A DNA stretch of 64,000 nt from Lucifuga dentata (Eukaryota > Chordata > Actinopteri > Ophidiiformes > Bythitidae): the NCBI GenBank assembly GCA_014773175.1, contig VXCM01000959.1:59796-123795 (forward strand), read 5' to 3'. The notes beneath the pieces are model-generated. The model was not told the DNA's origin, did not search any database, and saw only the letters and a program-made list of their open reading frames with translations. The translations under genes were made by a program, and so were the position numbers. This document shows positions 48,537-62,700 of this stretch, in pieces. Within the stretch, counting starts at the first letter, position 1, and the number at the start of each line of letters is the position of its first letter.

Positions 48537-49828
48537 AATAATAGCCAGGAGTTATCAGTATTTCTAATCAAGTGTTTAAGTACAAACATTGAATATTTAT
48601 CACTAATAGATCTGCATCTACTTCGAAGTTAAGGGTTTTGTGCTCAATATTAACCGTCAAGGTTAAGTAAAGACAAAACTGTCAGGTAGCTCGTTTTATC
48701 TAAACAAAACCACAGGGATTATAGCACTTCCAAATAAAAATCTTTTTTTCATATAATATTGCAAACAGAAAGCCTGTCTTATTATATTATACATTTTGTT
48801 ATATCTATTGACTGACACTGATTAATCTGAAAACGGAAAGCTTAACCGTGGAACCAGGTGTATTATGACTATATGGCCATTTGGATTACTTTGTTCAGGC
48901 ATTTACCACTATATGTCCATTAAACACAGAATAGCTGTAAAAATGGAATACAAAGAGTGGATTATATTGCTATTTCAAGATTTAGATGATTTATTACAAA
49001 TTTAGAATAAAATAAGTTGTTACCCTGAAGTAAATCTTATCTACTGAATAACACCACATGCCCCTTGTCTGCCTGTGTTTGTGGGTGCACCATGACATTG
49101 TGAGATTTGAGGGTGAAAACCATGATTGTCAACAAATAATGGTAAATAAGATGTATATTATTATTAGACCATTAGAGTACTGTTGGTTAATATCCTGAGT
49201 TAGATTTATAAGTCAACTTTATGTATTTCATAAAGTAACATCTGACTGGTGTGATTAATTGGAGTGTGACTGTAAAGTGTGATAATTAGAAATATTTTTC
49301 CATTTTAATATTTCAGTTAAGTGGAAACATTTCAGGAAACAGTAAGAAGTTAATATGTGGTCAGTGGTTTAACTTCCATCCAAACGTCCATCCAAACTCA
49401 CAGTAAATGTGGCACTTTCACTGTGTTTAACCCCTGAGAAATAGAGCCTGAGGATGTTTTTAATAGCTTTTATTTAAAAAGTTGTATGATGTAATTTTGA
49501 CTCTTTTTACTGTGTACATTTTTCAATTCTGGGAAATGGAAAATCAAAACCATAATTAGTCATATTTGTCTGTCAACCTTAAAAAAATGCTATGGTCAAG
49601 TACCACATAAAAGACGCTGTGGCTCTTTACCATTGGAATTCCTGTGGTAATCACTGAGTTCCTGTGATACATGTGCTGTGGAATTTTTGTTGGACTGAGT
49701 TTTGTTGCAGTTTAGCTGAAGTGGTTTGGTGTTCTGTGGCATTTTTGTGCTTTATGGCATTTAATGTTGTAATAAGGAGCAGATATTAAGAAAAATACAG
49801 TGTGAAGACCACCAGAGTTTCTGATTCA

Positions 49829-49842
49829 CCACTTGGTGGCAG
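49829..49842 (+). promoter_or_regulatory. CTCF-like motif beyond the ISG12 array
   Basis: CCACTTGGTGGCAG differs from CCASYAGRKGGCRS at one position. It lies 1.5 kb outside the promoter of the last ISG12 copy and could mark an insulator. Motif evidence only. Confidence 0.4.
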
Positions 49843-50889
49843 TATTGTTAAAAGTGTTTATGCAGATGGCCAGCCATGAAGAAATGTCTGTCAGACTTAA
49901 TGTATGTCTCTTAAAGAGATGTATAGAAATGCTTATAATTTATCACTGCATATTAAACTGCTCCAACAAGCAAATAAATAATTTATTTCCTTAGTTACTT
50001 AAAGTATGTGATGATGTTATTTTTTATTATCATTGTTGATATTCCTCTTCTTTCTCTTATCTCTCTCTCTCTCTCTCTTTTTTTTAAAAATAATAATGCT
50101 CATTGATTGATTATGTATCTGCTATTTAGTTCTGTCTAATTCACTGTAGTCTAGAAATTGGATAATTTTGATAATTTGGCCATTTTTGATAATTTAGCTG
50201 TTTTAATGACCTATAGGAAGAGTAGAGTTAGTAGCTAACATGGATAATAGAAAACAATAGAAAATAAAAAATGTCTTGTCATTCTATTGTACATATTCTG
50301 TGATTTCTAAGTCACATTTTTTGTTTGACCTTTATCCCTTTTGCTGAAAGCCTCATTTGTAAGTCAGGGCATTCAAAAAAAAAAAAAAAAAAAANAAAAA
50401 AAAAAAAAAAAAAAAATCTGTCATTTTCATTAAAAGTAATACACAAATCTCAATAATGTTGAGGAGAAGCATAAAAAATAAAAAATATAGTATTGAGAGA
50501 ACGACCTGTCTGTGAAAGAATCACGAAAAAGTGTGTGTGTGTGTGTGTGTATGTGTGTGTGTGTGTGTGCGTGTGTGTGATTTTCCAAACCTTCCCAGTG
50601 TTTTCCATTTGCCCAGGCTAATCGAGGACAAAGCTGATGTGAGTTACAATTGACAAGCCTAGCTAATGACACGTTATCAGACATCATCATCATCAGATTT
50701 GCGTGATCTGTGCTTTACATTTCCTCAGATAAAGTCTCAGATACAGAGTTGCACTGTAATTCCTCCTGAAATGAGCTGATTTTATCCTCCAGCTTGTATT
50801 AATTAAGTGATTGCAATTCATGCTGATCACATCATATAGTGTGGGAACAGCATCTACTTCAGCCATCCACACACATATATATATGTGTG

Positions 50890-50937
<48 letters not shown>

Positions 50938-52921
50938 TGAAATCATAACAAACCTCATCTTCACTGGATCTCTCCACATGACTTCATTTTGGGTGTGGGA
51001 ATTATGGCATTCAATCAAACTACACTTCTCATGACCTCAGTTTGGATAGATCTTCCTCTCTGATACCACATGTAAGGGATGACATCATATGTGTGGAGGA
51101 AAGCATCTGTCAAATAAATATCCTTTGTTTTTCAGGGGGTTTTTTTCGGTCTGATTCATAAAGGTAATGTGTCTTTCATGCTGCTCCAGAGATGGTTAAC
51201 CCTCAGGTGAACTTGTGTCTTCAGGTATCCAGTGACGCTTGGGGGAGAACATGAATTAGCGAGAGTAAAGGAATGTAAGGAGTTAAGAACCAGAAAGAGG
51301 GAGTGCTTGTTTCTGCCTATGCATTTCTGTCTGCAGGCTTGTGTTTTTATTTCATTGTACAAAACATTACATCAGCCCCACACCCACATAATCCAGCAGC
51401 AAGTATGTGTGAACGAAGCTGTTGTTGGGTCTGATCGGGGTTGCAACACAGAGTAACAAAGAGGGAGTGAATGTAAATGTGTCCATGTCTGACACAATTC
51501 CTCAGTGAGTCCATCGGTTGTTAACTGTCTTCTGTTTGCTTTGGTTTCCACTTAGAGATAAGGCTATCATTATGTTCACCAGGCATTTCCTGGTGGACAG
51601 ACAGAGGTATTATGCAATCAAATGTAGTATGTAATGTGCCCACATGACTTCTCTTCTTTCATAAATAACTTTATAAAGGCTCAGGCTACCACAAACACCA
51701 GTGATGAAGAGGTGAGTAAGAGGCTGGGTGAACATATAAGATTGAATAACAAGTAAGTGTCTGACTTTTCTACAGTTACAGCAAATCTACGTTGGCTCTG
51801 TAAATGTGCAACGGAATTCAAGAAAGGTTGGTACCTTGACAAGAAGTGTACTGGACATTTTTGATTCCATATTGATAAATTCAGGCATCCCAACACGAGC
51901 AACACTAACCTTACGTTCAAAAACTAACATGGCATAATGATATTCCTATCACCTATCACATCTGCCAATATAATACAAAATCCACTCGATTTTCGTCAAT
52001 AAGATGATTTATATTTTTGAAAAGACTATTTCAGTGTATCTGGTGCTGTAGAAGCATGGACAGACTCAGATCTACAAACTGAGCTGTTACTTGAGGCACA
52101 TAATCTTTAATTTCATGCTTAACTAAAGGAGGAGCACTGACTGCATGTCATAAAGAGTTATGGTGTCCATGAAAAGTGCGTAAACACCACAAACTTTTGT
52201 TTCCTCTCTACTCCATCCATGCATATGTTATCTTGCCCAACAATTCCCTGGCAGCAGTGTTAACTGTTCTCATTGATGCTGAGCACAATTACTGCACCTC
52301 ATATTTAGCTTCCTGTCTTAATTTAGACTGTTTTCTACAAGAAGGGCCAGAAAGCCAGTCTAGCTGCCAAAGCCGTGGAGAGTTAGTTTGACCACACCCA
52401 ACCATCCTAACTCAGCAATTGGTGGTTCCTCGGAACACTTAGGGCTTGGGTGGGGGCTGTCGCCGGACTTTCCCAGCATGACAGAATGGCACAGCATGGT
52501 TCAGCTGTCACAGAAGGTCAGCGGGGAGAGCTTGCTCTTTGGCTGTCCAGCCAAAACATTTAGCATTTAGCTAGCCTCAGCTGCTAACAGCTCCCGTGCT
52601 GGCATGAGTGTATGAGCTAAATATAGAGCCATACGCTTTTAGCCTTGGCAACTCAAGTCAAAGAGTGGAGAGGGACAATGAAAGATGTTGCTGAGTGAAA
52701 AGCTCTGTGTGACAACAGACATCACACGACACCTCTGCCTTTCTCCTCACCAAGCAACAGCCCTTTTCAACAGCAGAGAGGGAGTAGAATAGCCTGCCTA
52801 TACCTCCTCCACCAAGTATCCCCCTCCCCTTTTATTCTGAGTCTCACACACTCTTCAACTGACTTTTCAAAAAGATACACAGAGAAAGAGGTGTTGCTTA
52901 GGCTGGATAGGCTGTGGGAGT

Positions 52922-52959
<38 letters not shown>

Positions 52960-52961
<2 letters not shown>

Positions 52962-53022
52962 CAGTTGGAGGGCTCCTTGCTTGCTTCAATTCCCTCCCTG
53001 ACCTAAGTAAGGGCAAGACTGG

Positions 53023-53063
<41 letters not shown>

Positions 53064-53218
53064 AATGTCTCCAGCGATGGCCCTTGGCTTCACTCAGTAG
53101 CCAGCACAGGCAGACGGCAGTATTGAACCACAGAAGACAGGATACCAGGGAGACAGGATACTTTCCTCTTTAATTGCCTTTTCTTTTGGATTAAACTCTG
53201 GGGACCATACAACAGCAG
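52960..53218 (+). other. Possible non-coding 5' exon
   Basis: A GA-flanked, less AT-rich stretch ends ACAACAGCAG|GTAAGC, a strong donor at 53219. Short upstream ATGs lead quickly to stops (for example MSPAMALGFTQ at 53065). This is the look of a 5' UTR exon for a plus-strand gene lying to the right, but no coding exon is visible to confirm it. Confidence 0.2.
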
Positions 53219-53780
53219 GTAAGCCAGCCTCTCTCAAGCCTCTCATAATGAAAGCTTTACAAACAGCTGAAGACAATCATGTGCTTCTGGAAAAGCAGCA
53301 GCTTATCAGCTACTCAGCTTTTTACTCTGATATGGAGCCAAAAGCTCAGGTACAGGTGTCATTTCTGAGCTGGAAGCAATTTATAAAGCCAATAAAGAGT
53401 TTTGTTTAAATGAATCCAGTGCTAAGTCTCTACACTGTATGAATGAAGCAACTTTACCCTGAAGCATGTAACTAATTCAGTGTGATTTAATACATTCAAG
53501 TCATTTTACATTTTGCATTAATTACACAAGGCAAGGCAAGGGAATACAAGTGCTGCAGTTAGGAGCCAGGCAGCTTTGGCAGTGGGACAAAAAGAAAGGA
53601 GTAAGTCATGAATCAAACATTTGTCAGTGAGTTACATCTTATGTTGCTGTATGAGTAAAGCTATTTAGTGTGAGGGCTTTTGTGCATTGCATGTGGGAAG
53701 AGGAGTCCACCTCCTCATCATAGAACAGGGGATGATGGTGTACTGAGATAGTGAGAATGTGGGTGAGAGAGAGAGAGAGA

Positions 53781-53819
<39 letters not shown>

Positions 53820-54268
53820 AATGATCCATCTAAGTTATCAGTTCATGCTTGGGAAGCAAGTATGCAGCATATAAAAACACATGCATGCACAGACACACAC
53901 AATCTTTCACACTCATCCTCTCCCACAGCTGCCAATTCTCACATTCAGTACTCATTACACTAAAAGCAATACATTATACCAATACACTCCTTTACTAATT
54001 ACAATTAAGAAGCCTAGGAATCCTTAGCCTGCTGCAAGATGACAACTGAGCTCTAAACTGAATTCCATTTCATTGTCATGAAGTCATCAGCATTTTTGGA
54101 GGACACATGCTTTCTGCCTCAGCAAACTGAAAGAAAAATGTGATCTGCACCTCACTTTCAGCAGGGGATTCTAGCAAAGGTGTGGCTGAAGTCGCTGTCA
54201 AAGCTCTGTTTACCTACCTACAGTATCTGTCAGTGTCCAGGGACTAATGTGGAAGAGCTCTTTGCAAC

Positions 54269-54301
<33 letters not shown>

Positions 54302-55324
54302 AAATGTGGCCGCTGTGCTCTCAGTGATGTCACCGCTGTCACATGACAAAGACAGTTGGTGGTGAGATATTGCTCATTAACATTTTTGCACTTGTTCCAG
54401 CTTTTTATTTTCTAAGCGTATCCTGTCCAACTGCAGCACATGTTCTGCAAGATCCCCATCTTAGTCAGTCAAATAGACACTTGAAGAAGTAGATTTGTGA
54501 ACACAGATTGGGTAAGTATCAGTCTCAACTTGTCAATGAATAAATCAAAAGTGACACAAGCTTGGGATTTTACCAGAGCACCATGATTTTGGAGCTCGAC
54601 TGAGTGTCATTGGCTTATCTTGTGACATTATTTCAGCCTTATGTCACTTGAGTTATTTCTCATGGGGAAATAGTTGAACTGTGAGATGAGGTGTTCCTTC
54701 CCATCACTGGAGTGAGACTGCAGGGAAACACAGCTCACACTTTGCTGTGATGGTTAGAGGTTTGGCTGAGGGCGCACTTCCTCACCCCGCACAAGGTGAG
54801 GTGTCATGCTGTTTGTGTGTGGTTTGTGCTTGCATATTTTATTTTAAAAAATTGCATTGAAGTAGTTTGTGCAAAGTGAACTCGAGAAATGTAAAGCAGA
54901 AGAGTTACAGTGACAAATATTTTAAATAGTTTGGCTTGTCAAGAGAAGGAGGAGGAACTTAGGAGTCACCCTCTGCTTGGTCAGAGTTTTTCCCGTAGGT
55001 CTGGCTGGTTTCAACAACAGCTGCCACTGACACATGCACAACTCCAGTCGTATAAGGATCTCTGGTTGTGAATGCCAAAAATGCAGCTAAGACACATTTG
55101 GATATTTCGCAGAACAGTGGCATTTATAACTCATAACTCATGCTCTCTTGGTTTAAAAATAAACCCCAAAAACTCCATAGCAACCCAAGATCTTCGTTCG
55201 GTCATTTGATGAGCAATATGGCAAATAGCAAAGCACACTTGTTAAAAATAGTAGACTTGTGTATGGAGTGCTGTAGTAAAATCAATGTAAACACCAAATG
55301 GGATCTTGCCCATAAATTATTTTT

Positions 55325-56145
55325 TCAAACACTTATCCAGGTCAGGGTGGAGGCAGCATGCTAAGCAAACTAGCCCACACGTCCCTCTCACTAGCCACAT
55401 CCTCCAGCTCTAAAATGTTCCCTGGACAGACTGGATATATAATCCCTCCAGCAAGTTTTGGGTCTGTCCCACAGTCTTCTCCCAGCTGGACATGCCCGGA
55501 ATACTTCTCCATCGAGGCAACCAGGAGACAAACTGTCTAGATGCTCTAACATCCTCAGTTGGCTCCTTTCAATGCTCAGGACTCTTGGCTCTTCTTCAAA
55601 CTCTGACTGGTGAATCCTGGCACTCTGGAGAGGAAACTCATTTTGGCCACTTGTATCCATAATTGTAATAATAATTTGTCAGTACCCAGAGTTCTTCACC
55701 AATGTTGAGGATTGGAACATAGATCGACGGGTAAGAGACTCAGCTCTCTCTTTTCCACGACATTCTGGTACAGCATCTGTATCACTACAGTTGCTGCACT
55801 GATCCACCTATCCATCGCACACTTCATCCTACAGTCTACCATTTTCAGGCATCATGGCCTCAGATTTGGAGGTGCTGACACTCATCCCAGATGCTTCACA
55901 TTCAGCTGCAAACCAATCTAGTGTGTGTTTGAGGTTACAGCCTAATGAAGCCAATGGGACTACATTATCTGCCAAAATCAGAGAAGCGATCCTGAGGTCA
56001 TCAAGCTGGACATTTCATGATCCTTGGCCCCACCATTAGATTCTATCAATTCAAATCACAAACAGAAATGGTGACATGCGACAGCCTTGGCGGAGTTCAA
56101 AACACAGAGGGAAAGTGCCTGACTTACTAAATCTGAGGGTCTGTC
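55325..56145 (-). mobile_element. Decayed LINE, reverse-transcriptase C-terminal part (Rex/RTE-like)
   Basis: Minus-strand translation gives pieces typical of a widespread fish non-LTR retrotransposon: SIERSQLRMLEHLDSLSPG, GEVFRACPAGRRLWDRPKTC and WRDYISSLSREHF. The upstream part (to 56145) matches the RT palm with the LRQGC region and the 'SEAMVLS' type segment in broken frames. Frameshifts and stops run throughout, so it is inactive. The exact clade needs a repeat-library search. Confidence 0.85.
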
Positions 56146-58147
56146 TATGCATCTGTTGTGCATATGAGTGACTTTGAAGTCCACAGAAGTGTGAAATTAA
56201 GCAATTTCCACCTCTTCCTCTTTTTTCACTCTCAGAGAGGAAGTGACATCATCGTGACTCTTTCAGTGAACGGTATAATGACAGACACTTGGAGACGCTC
56301 ATCTGTCCAGTGATGTCACTGACTTGGAGAGAAATGTGTATTTAGTGAACGCAGTGAGGCAGGATGACTGGTCTGACCAAACGCCACAGCGTAATTTCAC
56401 ACGAATGTTAGTCAGACAGAGTTCTTTAATTCTCTGCCATTTTATTTTCCATTTTAGCTTTGTTTCACAATGAGACAATACAGCTCATTCTTTTATGATT
56501 AATAATTTTTCTCTTCTGAAGAAGAAGATGGTAAACAACAGGCAAAAGAGCAGAGTTTGGCAATCAAATCAAAAACAACCCAAATGACCATCCAGCAAAC
56601 TTTAAAATTATTCCTGATTGTAATTTGGAATAGTAAATTATATCAAGTATTATAAAACTGTGGCAAGAACTCTACAATGTGAATTTAAACTCCACATCCA
56701 CCCCCATAAGCACTTATAAGTAGTTTATGAACAATCAGCTCACTATGAATTGTAAGCACTTCTTTATTCATTTTCAAATTCCATGCCCGTCCGTCCTTGT
56801 GAAGCATTTATGAGTGATGTATAACACATCACATAAATGTTTGAATATTTGTATGGACATATAAAGACATCTATTCATTGGTGTTAATACTATAAGAACT
56901 GAAAATATCATATTTTAGAGAATGTAGAGAAATTGCATTTATTTGGAATATGTCTCACCAAGGTCATAGATGGTCTACATTTCCCATAATGCTTTGATGT
57001 CAGGCTAAAGAAACACATGTAGGTAAAGTTATTATACCTGAAATCCACCTCAGAAGAAAATCTGGACTCATAACCACACAATTTTCAAGTATTACACTAC
57101 CAGCAAGTAACTCGTACACATAAAAAAAAAAAAAANAAAAAAAAAAAAAACAAGCTACAACTTTAAAATGTGCCTTATATACATTTACAACTAGAAATAT
57201 AGAGAAAATGCATTAAGGAACATAAATTACCTGCTTGTACACACATTTATATATGCTTGAAATTACATTACATTCTGTTAAACTGCATTGTTGAATGTTT
57301 ATCATCCTTATTAATGGTTAAGGATTTTAAATTAAATTTTTTATGGCCCATAATATCAGCCCAAGTCACAAATTGTTTGTTTGTTTATTTGTTTATTTAT
57401 TTATTTTTTTTGGGGGGGGGGGGNGGGGGGGGGGTGTATTTGATCACCATTTATTTAGATATCATAGCATCTGTAGTATTTTGACAAAATTCTGTGTCTG
57501 GATGTGTCATTCAACACATTGTGAATTGAAGCCTGGGAATAAAATATAAAATGAGGCAACTTGTCTCATTGTCTTTAACTGAACTTTCTTCCAAAGGATT
57601 TTATTTTATCTTCACCTCTACCGGGCCTGACATTATGTCACATGATGTCATGGCAGTGATATGAGGTTGACACGCTTTCTTCCTATATGTCAACTAAAAT
57701 TAAATACTGTACCTCTGTTATTGGTGTTGCATCATGTAAATTCAAGGTTTGTTCCTCCAACCTGCTTAGTTACACCATGTGCCTAAAATGACAGCCATTG
57801 ACACCAAAATTAGTAAAAAGGTTTTTCAGTTTAACACACTAAGACTTAAAAATACTCCCAAAATCTATCTTTTGAATAAATCTCTTGTGGCTGCAAAATG
57901 TTTGTAGTTTCTTCACTGATGGAGAAACTGAGCTTTGGTCAACTTTAATTAAGACAGTTACACTGGATTCCAATGGTGGCTAATTTTCACAGCATTAAAA
58001 TCAAAGGATGGATGTCTCAGAGGAGGATCTTAGAGCATGTACGTGTTTTTGGGTGGAATATTATTTTATCACAGCCATGCAAAACATATCTTCCCTTTAC
58101 TATACAAAGACAACCAAATTGATAGGAAAAGTTCTGAAAAATTCTTC

Positions 58148-58195
<48 letters not shown>

Positions 58196-59270
58196 AGGAT
58201 CACAAATACAAAAATTTCAATCTGTGAAGCTCTGATCTAGCTGGCATTTAGCCACGAGACTTCAGACAAATGGTTAACCTGTGACATAGTATCATATTTG
58301 AGTCTGCTTCATCCATATGTCGTCTTGCTGTCTCTATTCATAGAACAGCCAGAACTTGATCTGGCTCCTGATCTCCATCGTAAAGCTGATATCCTTTCAT
58401 GACATGAATCCAGAGGAATCTGGTGCTTGATAAGTTGGTTTCAGTTTGCAGAAACCCACTCGCAAATAATCCAATATGTACTGTTGCTATAGGAAATGCG
58501 GTGCTTTTCGGACTACAGCTGAGTTAGCTGTAATAACATAATAAATAATGACTATAATTATATTAATGAGACGTGGAAGTGAGTGTTCTGGCATCGTCTA
58601 TGAGCTGATGAATGACTGATGCTGCAGCTGCACCCATCCGTATGCTTGGAGTTTGTACATCACTTAAAAATGCTCAAGTTGCCATATTGTGAGACTGAAC
58701 ACTATATGCATGCATGCCCATGCACATGCGTAATGCCACACCAAGATCATGTATGACCCAACTTGGAACCTGTTTCAACTTGTAGAGACTTGTTATTGCT
58801 GTTGTGGCTTTAGGAGTTATACAAGTTCATAAAACACTTGTAATAACACCTCCAACACGCTTTTATAAATAATCACATTTCATACATGACTCATTCAGGA
58901 AGTATCGGAGCTGAGTTGTTTGTGAAGCAAAGCTGGAGTGTGTTTGACGTTGTTTTAAGTCATTAATATGAGCAGTGATATGAAGAGAACTCTAACTTTC
59001 TCCTTCGTTTGCTCATTAGAGAAACATTAACTGCTGAGGCTGAGGATCAGATTAATGTGACATCAGGAGAATATTACAAGATGAAACCTTCCACCTGTAC
59101 TGACATTTTACTCCAGCGTGACATGCCAACGTTAGAGTTTTGTCACTATGAGGTATTAATAGAAGCCATCAGTACAGTGAGACAAGCTGTAAATGCTTGA
59201 GGTTTGACCACGACTCTGACAGTGACAACGTCATTTAGTGATACTGGACCAAACCTGAAATGCAGCATCC
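56146..59270. other. Non-coding AT-rich region
   Basis: No gene recognised. A poly-A/N joint lies at 57136, a G-run/N joint at 57424 and a (GA)n tract at about 58149-58192. Confidence 0.55.
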
Positions 59271-59760
59271 TGAAGAAAAGTACTCAAATGAATCACTTAA
59301 TTAAAAGTAAGTGAGCAAAAGCAGCATACCACAGAAGTACTCCATTACAAGTAAAAGTACTGCATTACATTTTTACTCAAGTAAAAGAAAAATATACTCA
59401 CATAGCAAAAGTAAAAGTAGAATTTAGCCTCGCCTTGTATCTTCTTTTGGGGATTTTCATTCTTTCAGATCAGTTGAAGAAAATGAAGAAAAGAAGGATG
59501 GAAGGAAGAAAATAAGGAAGGGAAGGAAGGACAGAAGGAAGGAAGAAAATAACAAGAAAGAAAGAAAGTAGGAGGGAAGGAGGAAAGATGAGAGGAAATT
59601 AGGAAAGAGGAAAGGAAAGATGAAAGAAGAGTAAGAAGGAAATAAGTAAATGTGATTTTTATTAGTTTTTGTAATGCTGGATGTAAATTTTGTAGCTTCA
59701 AAATAACTCCACTTGTCTGATAAAAGTTGTGGAGTAAAAAGTACAGCATTTCTCCTAGAA
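59270..59760 (+). repeat. ACTTTTACTTAAGTA-family repeat with internal GAAGG tract
   Basis: GAAGTACTCCATTACAAGTA, TTTTTACTCAAGTAAAAG and GTGGAGTAAAAAGTACAG bracket a purine-rich (GAAGG/GAAA) tract at 59477-59645. It belongs to the same family as 8875-9490. Confidence 0.6.
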
Positions 59761-62700
59761 ATGTAAGGAAGGCAAAGTTTGAGTCACTGAAGCCATCTGA
59801 ACAGAGAAAATTTGTCTTCCTCCTCTGTTTATCTTTACTTTCCTGGACCATAGCTGTTATGTAAAATCGGACCCACAGAGGCCACTGGCTGTCTCGGCTG
59901 AAACGTGCTGGCCATCAGGAACCTCGGACAGATTTGTACCCCTACTTTAGAAATACACACATCTTTCAATATCAGATAGATGGATTTTAACTTCAAATAT
60001 GGTTTTCATATTAGGATAGAAGAGTTTCTCAGAATTACAGCATTTTGTCAGCATCCCCTGGTAGAACAATTTTCCAAACTCGCTTGCAAAGACCATTTCT
60101 CACTCCTTTTTTAGTCACGTTGGGTTTGTATGGTGAAGGTATCAAACTATACAAATGAAAAGACTAATTTTTCTAACATGTAAAAAGGGTTATTCCATTA
60201 TTTGTGGCTCCTGTCATCACTCCATCCCTCATGTATTTGGATCCATGCCAAAGTTTAATGGCTGCACTGACTCCCTGTCTATGTCTATTTCTCTGTGACA
60301 GTGTCACTGTAGGACAATTTATCAGTACATTATTCTGATAATTCTGTAACATAATATGTAATCGCTAAGAGAGCTTTTCCATTGAATGTCTGCAGATGAA
60401 CAGGCTTTAAACTGAGACTATACATGTGACCAACTTCAGCTCATCCTGTGTTCTGTAAACTGAAGTCTAGTATCAAGGACAACTTGAATATGTTAGTCTT
60501 ATCAGACAAGTGTAACAGTCTGTACCAATGCGGCAAACGCTGCAGAGAACACTGCAAAAAATCTCTCAGTGAACACCAGAGGCATATGTGAAAATGAAAC
60601 TGTAACTGAAATCAGCATAAAACTATAACCATAATAAACCATCTGACCTTAAAACTAGCAACAACAACATATTTAGCTTCATGTAAGTAATGGAACTTCA
60701 GAAATTAAAGTTTAAGGTGCTTGAAACTGTTTGCCCTGCAGTGCAGCTTGTTTTAGGAGACATGCTGCGTTCGTTGCACCTCTGAACTGGGAAGCCATAA
60801 CTCTGAATTTCACATCATTTATGACCGCGTGTTTGAGATAAACAAAGTGCGAGATGACATGGACGCCTCCATGAAAACTTTGTTTTGTTTGTTCTGCTGG
60901 ACCAAAAGAAGCTAAATTTTAACATTTATGAGCTATTTACCTTTTCACTGCATTGCCAGTTTAAATGTTTAGCCTGTTATACATTTAAAGATTGTTTGCC
61001 TGACTTTTTGAGTAGGAATTCCAAGTTGAGGACTTTTTGCAGTCAGAGATTGGAAATTCAGAGTAATTAAAAAAGGAGTACCAATTTTTGCTTATGAATA
61101 TACAGTATTTTTTATTTTTTATTTTTTTTGCTTTTCATTTCTACCAAACCTGTAAACAACAAACAGCCATTTTTCTGATGCTTAAAATAAGCAGAATCAT
61201 CTTATTTTCCCAAAATAGATGGTTGGAATATTAGTCAACCATCGAATCCAGTTTCCAGACTTTAAAAAAACAGACTGAACATGTTAACAAGACCAGTTAT
61301 CTTGAAAAAAGTCTAATAATCTAACGCATATGATGCGTGATAAGATTATTATTCTAGTAATAATAATAATAATAATAATAATAATATATATATATATATA
61401 TGTATATATATAACATTGAATCATATCAAAAAAAGATTTTGAGATTTTCTTGAATTCCTGTTTTTTTGTAGTATATACAGTATATTCTCACATATACTGT
61501 ATGACATACTGTATGTTTGATTAACTGAATATTAAATTTTAAAGTAGTATTCTGCCCATCAGTGGTATCCGCTGACCACTGACAAAATTTTACAGCCCCT
61601 TTCTTTGCTTTGGAATGAAGGCAAATGTTTTGTGGGGCCTATAAATACATGTGACAGCTGGACTTGATGGCCAGGTCCCGGCCTTGCCCAAAGCCATGGG
61701 GTAGATTTTTTAGTCCTGCTTTAAATTTCGGCTCAGGCCTTGACTGGGGCCTTGCTGGTTGTAAACTCTGTTATTATCAGAAGGCATTGGGGTATTAGAT
61801 GCTGGATCAGTATCATTCTGACAATGATTCAGATGCCACGAATATATGTGCCAAGGGTCAGATTTAGGCTTATTGTATGCCAGCTTGACTTTATTTTCCA
61901 TAAAGGCAACTGGGAATGTTGCGTGCCAGACTGGAACGCAGGCCATGTGGCTTTGGAATCCCCATTTGCTGTCCTGAGGAATTCAGTACTATCAAGATCA
62001 TAGTGAGCAGTCAAGTTTGGATCAAACACTGGAGTCAGTTTGCTGGAATGTGATTGACAGAAACAAAATTGGAGAAAGTTCAGGCAAACAAAGAGGTTTT
62101 GTCATTATTAGTGCCAGAGAAATTATAGTAATTATTTATTATGATCAGTAATAATTGTGCTTGAAATTCATCCAATTGTCAATCTGTGAATCTTGCGCAG
62201 TTACTATTGCGGTGAAACAATATGTCCCCGATGATGCATTACACAACCATGTAATGTTGGAACCAGTGTCCTTTCAATGTAACTGTGATTGAGTAAATTA
62301 ATACCCATCTTGGAGTTTCAGATGTAGTCCAATAGCCAAAAAAGGCCTAAAATTAAGAGAAAATGTTTATTTTTGGGAAAATGGAGTACATGAGGGTGAT
62401 GATGTGAACTGACTTGTTTAAGCACACAGATATATTTCATTTGGCAGTGTGCGGGCTTCTATGAAAATGGTTTTAGCTGAACTTCAGACCTTCTGTAATA
62501 AACCAAAAACAATATTTTTGTATTGTTTCAGGCAATTTGAAGGAGACAAAGAACTTTCAGGATACGGTCAATTACATTTGCTAAACCTCTTTGCTCCAGC
62601 AATGACCTGGCTGTTGGGACCAAGACTTTTCTTTAACCTATATTTTATTGAGATGCTTTCCCGAAGTGTAACTTTTTTAGTCACACAGCCTCAACTGTAA

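Larger units (their letters stand above)
48540..55320. other. Non-coding region with microsatellites
   Basis: No protein-coding exon recognised. It contains GT (50530-50578), TA/CA (50874-50935), GA (52925-52958, 53027-53060, 53766-53816) and CT (54271-54302) microsatellites, a poly-A/N joint at 50395, a CTCF-like site at 49829 and a possible 5' exon near 53.2 kb. In human, HPCAL4 neighbours NT5C1A; none of its coding exons was seen here. Confidence 0.55.

Noticed and set aside
48429..48632. Poly-histidine small protein
   Set aside because: It comes from a (CAT)n microsatellite with no conserved flanks.
55391..55660. Possible host gene encoding 89 aa
   Set aside because: It is the C-terminal piece of a fish LINE reverse transcriptase, with frameshifts around it.
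62449..62700. 83-aa open frame near the right edge
   Set aside because: No recognised domain, no splice context, AT-rich surroundings; consistent with chance.
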